From Firmicutes bacterium UBA5486 (GTDB taxonomy: Bacteria > Bacillota > UBA4882 > UBA10575), in the NCBI GenBank assembly GCA_002427045.1, contig DIPO01000055.1, forward strand, positions 37,751-56,244: DNA of 18,494 nt, read 5' to 3'. How positions within the stretch are numbered: position 1 is the first letter of the stretch; each line of letters opens with the position of its first letter. The position numbers were made by a program, and so were the translations under genes. Positions 15,380 to 18,494 of this stretch are shown here, piece by piece. Under the pieces are notes generated by a model. The model was not told the DNA's origin, searched no databases, and saw only the letters and a list, made by a program, of their open reading frames with translations.

Positions 15380-15463
15380 GAAAAAGCACCTCCTCTAGAT
15401 CTCTTAAATATAAAAGTTTTAAAATCAAATACAAATTACAGTAATGAGATAAATTTTAATTTC

Positions 15464-16258
15464 CTATTCAATCTTCATAATCTCTTCTTCATAACCAAGT
15501 GCCTGAGACATCTGGTCTCCATATTCTTTCACTATTGGTATCAACTTTCTGATGCGTAGATTCGTTAAACGGCTAATTGGCCCAGAAATACTTAAAGACG
15601 CGACCACCCTGCCTGTATGATTACGGACAGGCACCGCAATACACCTTGCTCCCAATTCACACTCTTCATCATCAAGTGCAAAACCTTGTTTCTTTACTCT
15701 TTCCAATTCATCAAAGAACTTTGTGCTATCAGTAATTGATTGAGGAGTTAATGTAGGCAAGCCTTTTCGGCGAAGGATTTCAATAATATCAATATGAGCC
15801 ATCTCAGATAACAACACTTTACCGGCAGCCGTTGTATGAACGGGAGCCCGCGCTCCAATCAGTTTAAATACCCTAACTGAAGCGCGACTCTCTACTTTTT
15901 CAATATAAACAACCTCATCCCCATCTAAAACTACCAAGTTCGATGTTTCTCCTGTCTTTTGCATCAATTCTTTTAGATATTTTTGGCTCATACTTCGTAG
16001 TTCCAAACTTTCCAAGACAGCATTAGATAGATGTAACAATTTTAAACCTAGTTTATAATGCCCGTTTTGTTGATTCTGTTCTACATAGCCAAGATTGAGA
16101 AGGGTAGAAAGTATACGGTGAATAGTACTATGAGGAATTGAAAGGGCTCTTCCTAATTCAGCAAGTGATGTTTCCCCCTGATTATCAGCAATTTCTTCTA
16201 AGATCGCAAAGCAACGGTCTATAACCTGCACCGATTTATTTTTGTTATTCCCTGCCAT
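15464..16258 (-). CDS. IclR-family transcriptional regulator
   Basis: A 264-residue regulator. A winged helix-turn-helix spans about 10-72 (TSLAELGRALSIPHSTIHRI, then GYVEQNQQNGHYKLG). The C-terminal IclR effector domain includes VYIEKVESRASVR, GARAPVHTTAAGKVLLSE and DDEECELGARCIAVPV. IclR proteins bind small carboxylates or aromatics and act as repressors or activators. E. coli AllR, which controls gcl, is in this family and senses glyoxylate and allantoin; the neighbouring carboligase makes a similar role attractive. The ATG is the earliest possible start because an in-frame TAG precedes it. GGGAGG is present but 13 bases upstream, a long spacing. Likely targets are the paired sites at 14007 and 18298. 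Confidence 0.93.
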   Translation of the reverse strand: MAGNNKNKSVQVIDRCFAILEEIADNQGETSLAELGRALSIPHSTIHRILSTLLNLGYVEQNQQNGHYKLGLKLLHLSNAVLESLELRSMSQKYLKELMQKTGETSNLVVLDGDEVVYIEKVESRASVRVFKLIGARAPVHTTAAGKVLLSEMAHIDIIEILRRKGLPTLTPQSITDSTKFFDELERVKKQGFALDDEECELGARCIAVPVRNHTGRVVASLSISGPISRLTNLRIRKLIPIVKEYGDQMSQALGYEEEIMKIE

Positions 16259-16291
16259 CGGTATCTATAATCCTCCCTTTACTAAAGTTAC

Positions 16292-16416
16292 GGAATTACA
16301 TAATTCTATTATTGATAGCCCACTAGTAATTGTCTAATCTTAGACAATTACCTCAAATAATAGTCAAACACTATATCTTGTGGATGAATGGGTGCCAAAG
16401 GTAATTATGCAATTCC
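16292..16416. repeat. 125-bp segment with inverted GGAATTRCATAATT ends
   Basis: GGAATTACATAATT (16292-16305) and AATTATGCAATTCC (16403-16416) are inverted copies with one mismatch. They bracket the region upstream of the IclR gene and downstream of the carboligase stop. No target-site duplication is visible. Confidence 0.45.
16326..16367 (-). promoter_or_regulatory. Candidate IclR-gene promoter with a 12-bp-arm dyad
   Basis: GTAATTGTCTAA and its exact inverse flank a 2-base centre (16326-16351). A minus-strand TTGACT (16362-16367) and a weak TAAGAT (16337-16342) suggest the dyad overlaps the promoter, though the 19-base spacing is long. It could be an autoregulatory operator. It is not a terminator, as no U-run follows. 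Confidence 0.45.
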
Positions 16417-16478
16417 CTCAAGTACATTTGAGCCTTCAGAAAATAGGCTAAACTTACCGCCATACTTTCTACAGTTTC

Positions 16479-18164
16479 TTAAACAAACTCTCTAACTTTG
16501 TCGATACTGCCACCCATTGAGCAATCGGTCTCCCTTTCAACAACAACATCAATTAGGTAAGGAACTCCAGCCGCTAAAGCCCTTTTAAAAGCCGCAGGTA
16601 AATCGTCTGCTTTCATTACCCTTTCAGCTTTAGCACCGAAACCTTCAGCAATTTTAACATTATCCGGATAAACTATAGCATTCTCCAAGTCTTCATTGTA
16701 CCAAAGGCTTACCGCATGCTCATAATCATAGGCATATTTTTGATTTTGTCTAATTAGGCTCAAGAAACCATTATTAACTACTATAATGATAATCGGAATA
16801 TTATGCTGTCCGGCCATACCTAACTCTTCAATCATAAATAGAAGCCCAGCATCACCAACTACTACTACTGCAGGATCATTCGGAGAAGCTACTTTAGCCC
16901 CGATAGCTGCTGGTAACTCATAACCCAAAGTACCTGCCCCACCAGAAGGTAAATAACGCCGAGGTAAATTGATCTCCTGCAATTGTCCCGACCAGATCTG
17001 TGTCAATCCACAACCTGTAGTAAACATAGTGTTATCCGGGAAAGCCTTGTTGATCTCTTCATAAACGCGTTGCGGTTTTATCGGAAAATTACTGTAATCT
17101 GTCTTTCTAGCTAGTTCCCGGCGTCGCTTTGGTAAATTTTTAACTCTTTCTGTTGGTTCTGGATGGTAGTTTCTCTTTTTTGCTTCTTCTAATAAAGCAG
17201 TAAGAGCTAGTTTAGCATCAGAGACGATTCCTAAATCCGGTTTGATAACCCTACCAATCTGGCTAGGCTCAATATCAATATGAATAAACTTTCTCCCCTG
17301 AGTATAGACTCCCAAGTTTCCTGTATGGCGATCAGAAAAACGGCATCCTACCCCAATCACAAGGTCTGATCCCAACATCATTTCATTCCCAATTGGTTGC
17401 CCAACTTGGATTCCTGCATGACCAGCATTTAACAGGTGTTCCTCTGGTAATCCACCTTTACCCATATAAGTCATGATCACAGGAACAGAAAGGTATTCCG
17501 CTAAATTTCTAAACTCTTCAGTAGCACCTGAGAGAATTACCCCTCCCCCAAGGATCATAATAGAATTTTTGCTTTTTTCAATTAAATCCATCGCTTCGGA
17601 GATCTTTTTTAGATCGGGAGTGGGTTTCTCAATTGGAAGCCCCTTATAATCCTCTGTTTTGAATTCAATTTCATCTTTCTGTATATCAAGAGGCAAATCT
17701 ATCAAAACAGGGCCTGGCCTACCAGAACGCGCAATATAAAATGCTTCTCTCATTATCTTAGGTAAATCTTTAGAATTAGTCACACACCAGGTCGCCTTGG
17801 CTACCGATTTAGCAATAGATGCAATATCTACGCACTGAAAAGGTTCCTTTCCAAAGAGATTTGAAGATGCCTGTCCTGTAATTGCAATTAGTGGCATAGA
17901 ATCGATTTTTGCTGTATATAGTCCCGTTACAAAATTTGTTGCTCCCGGTCCTGACGTACAGATCGCCAGTGCCATCTTACCCGAAGCCCGATAATAACCA
18001 TCTGCAGCATGAATCGCCCCTTCTTCATGGCGGGCAATATAATGCTTAATCCGTGAGTTCTTCAAGTATTTATAAACCGGATTGATGGCCGCTCCAGGAA
18101 TCCCAAAAGCTGCCTCGATACCCTCTTTTTCTAAAATTTTTACTACTGCTTCTGCAACTTGCAT
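16479..18164 (-). CDS. Glyoxylate carboligase-like ThDP-dependent enzyme
   Basis: A 561-residue ThDP enzyme of the acetohydroxyacid synthase fold: N-terminal Pyr domain, central FAD/DHAP-type domain and C-terminal PP domain with GDAGLLFMIEELGMA. Stretches such as FGIPGAAINP, FSDRHTGNL, HIDIEPSQIGRV, DLGIVSDAK and KPQRVYEEINKAF closely follow E. coli Gcl, and the end (SMGGSIDKVREF) is also Gcl-like. Gcl joins two glyoxylates into tartronate semialdehyde plus CO2. Unlike E. coli Gcl, where the catalytic Glu is replaced by Val (RHVEG), this protein has RHEEG with E47, as in acetolactate synthases. Its substrate may therefore differ; acetolactate synthase-like activity is the main alternative. 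The tail is shorter than in E. coli Gcl. AAGGAGGAG lies 8 bases before the ATG. Confidence 0.75.
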   Translation of the reverse strand: MQVAEAVVKILEKEGIEAAFGIPGAAINPVYKYLKNSRIKHYIARHEEGAIHAADGYYRASGKMALAICTSGPGATNFVTGLYTAKIDSMPLIAITGQASSNLFGKEPFQCVDIASIAKSVAKATWCVTNSKDLPKIMREAFYIARSGRPGPVLIDLPLDIQKDEIEFKTEDYKGLPIEKPTPDLKKISEAMDLIEKSKNSIMILGGGVILSGATEEFRNLAEYLSVPVIMTYMGKGGLPEEHLLNAGHAGIQVGQPIGNEMMLGSDLVIGVGCRFSDRHTGNLGVYTQGRKFIHIDIEPSQIGRVIKPDLGIVSDAKLALTALLEEAKKRNYHPEPTERVKNLPKRRRELARKTDYSNFPIKPQRVYEEINKAFPDNTMFTTGCGLTQIWSGQLQEINLPRRYLPSGGAGTLGYELPAAIGAKVASPNDPAVVVVGDAGLLFMIEELGMAGQHNIPIIIIVVNNGFLSLIRQNQKYAYDYEHAVSLWYNEDLENAIVYPDNVKIAEGFGAKAERVMKADDLPAAFKRALAAGVPYLIDVVVERETDCSMGGSIDKVREFV

Positions 18165-18292
18165 TATTAATACTCCTCCTTAAATTATAATTTTGTGCTA
18201 TTCAAAAAGTAGCAATTCGGGGAATACCTAAACTTATTAAGCCACTTAAAATTATTATATTATTTCTATTTTATTGTTTTGGATCCTTCACT

Positions 18293-18319
18293 TATGTGGA
18301 ATTATCCACATAGTGGACT
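18293..18319. promoter_or_regulatory. IclR-type operator upstream of the carboligase gene
   Basis: Two overlapping palindromes are present: TATGTGGA-ATTA-TCCACATA (18293-18312) and TCCAC-ATA-GTGGA (18305-18317). The 22 bases 18298-18319 match the operator at 14007-14028 at 15 positions, including TCCACA and GGA. The site lies about 130-155 bases upstream of the start, above a weak promoter with TATAAT-like sequence. Confidence 0.55.
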
Positions 18320-18341
18320 GTACTTTCTATATTATGAAATA

Positions 18342-18384
18342 AAAAAGAGTCTAGTTTTATTTCCAGTAAAACTAGACTCTTTTT
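18342..18384. terminator. Strong bidirectional intrinsic terminator at the right edge
   Basis: Perfect 18-bp arms (18342-18359 and 18367-18384) surround a 7-base loop, and the arms themselves end in T-runs on both strands. It probably terminates the gene that enters from the right, isolating the carboligase promoter. Confidence 0.92.
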
Positions 18385-18415
18385 ATTAACATAGCTAAAT
18401 CCATGATTTTTCACA

Positions 18416-18494
18416 CTATCTTATTTTATTCTCCTTTTTAATCAAAGAACTCTCTTTAGGCCTATCTAATTGAGCTTTTTGCGTTGTCATTGAT
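18416..18494 (-). CDS. C-terminal end of an unidentified gene (partial)
   Basis: A reading frame is open from the window edge for 26 codons and ends in TAG about 32 bases before the strong terminator, as expected for a gene end. The visible tail (ending SSLIKKENKIR) is hydrophilic and charged. It is too short to identify. Confidence 0.4.
   Translation of the reverse strand, partial: SMTTQKAQLDRPKESSLIKKENKIR

Noticed and set aside
1..18494. tRNA, rRNA, CRISPR arrays, insertion-sequence transposases and known riboswitches
   Set aside because: Looked for on both strands; none recognised.

Overview
The window is AT-rich chromosomal DNA from an anaerobic, low-GC Firmicutes-type bacterium. Every gene lies on the minus strand. 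Strong GGAGG-type ribosome binding sites, several TTG or GTG starts and intrinsic terminators fit that lineage. A rubrerythrin and a 2Fe-2S thioredoxin-like ferredoxin fit an anaerobe. The ABC solute-binding protein has a signal peptidase I site but no lipobox cysteine, which hints at a diderm (outer-membrane) Firmicute. No species can be named from the sequence alone.

In transcription order (right to left), the right half is a catabolic island. After the tail of an unknown gene and an 18-bp-stem terminator at the edge come: a glyoxylate-carboligase-like ThDP enzyme (16479-18164); an IclR-family regulator (15464-16258) followed closely by an iron-dependent alcohol dehydrogenase (14102-15379); a FAD-dependent oxidoreductase (12462-13886); a carbohydrate ABC importer made of a binding protein and two permeases, with no ATPase gene (9100-12170); a shortened GH67 alpha-glucuronidase-like glycoside hydrolase (7218-8897); and a LarA-type nickel-dependent 2-hydroxyacid racemase/epimerase (5753-7144). 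A terminator at 5603-5630 closes the island.

The left part holds apparently separate units: rubrerythrin with a clear sigma-A promoter and terminator, a YbhJ-type aconitase-superfamily hydratase with its own terminator, a DegV fatty-acid-binding protein, and the small ferredoxin.

Working model (inference): the importer brings in an acidic glycoside or sugar acid, the GH67-like enzyme cleaves it, LarA inverts a 2-hydroxyacid centre, and the FAD oxidoreductase, Fe-dehydrogenase and carboligase process the carbon skeleton or a glyoxylate-like intermediate. The regulatory DNA supports co-control. A 22-bp IclR-type site, 15 of 22 positions identical, occurs in the promoter regions of both the carboligase and the FAD oxidoreductase, with the IclR gene between them. 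The importer promoter is flanked by two inverted 16-bp sites about 120 bp apart, suggesting a looping operator pair.
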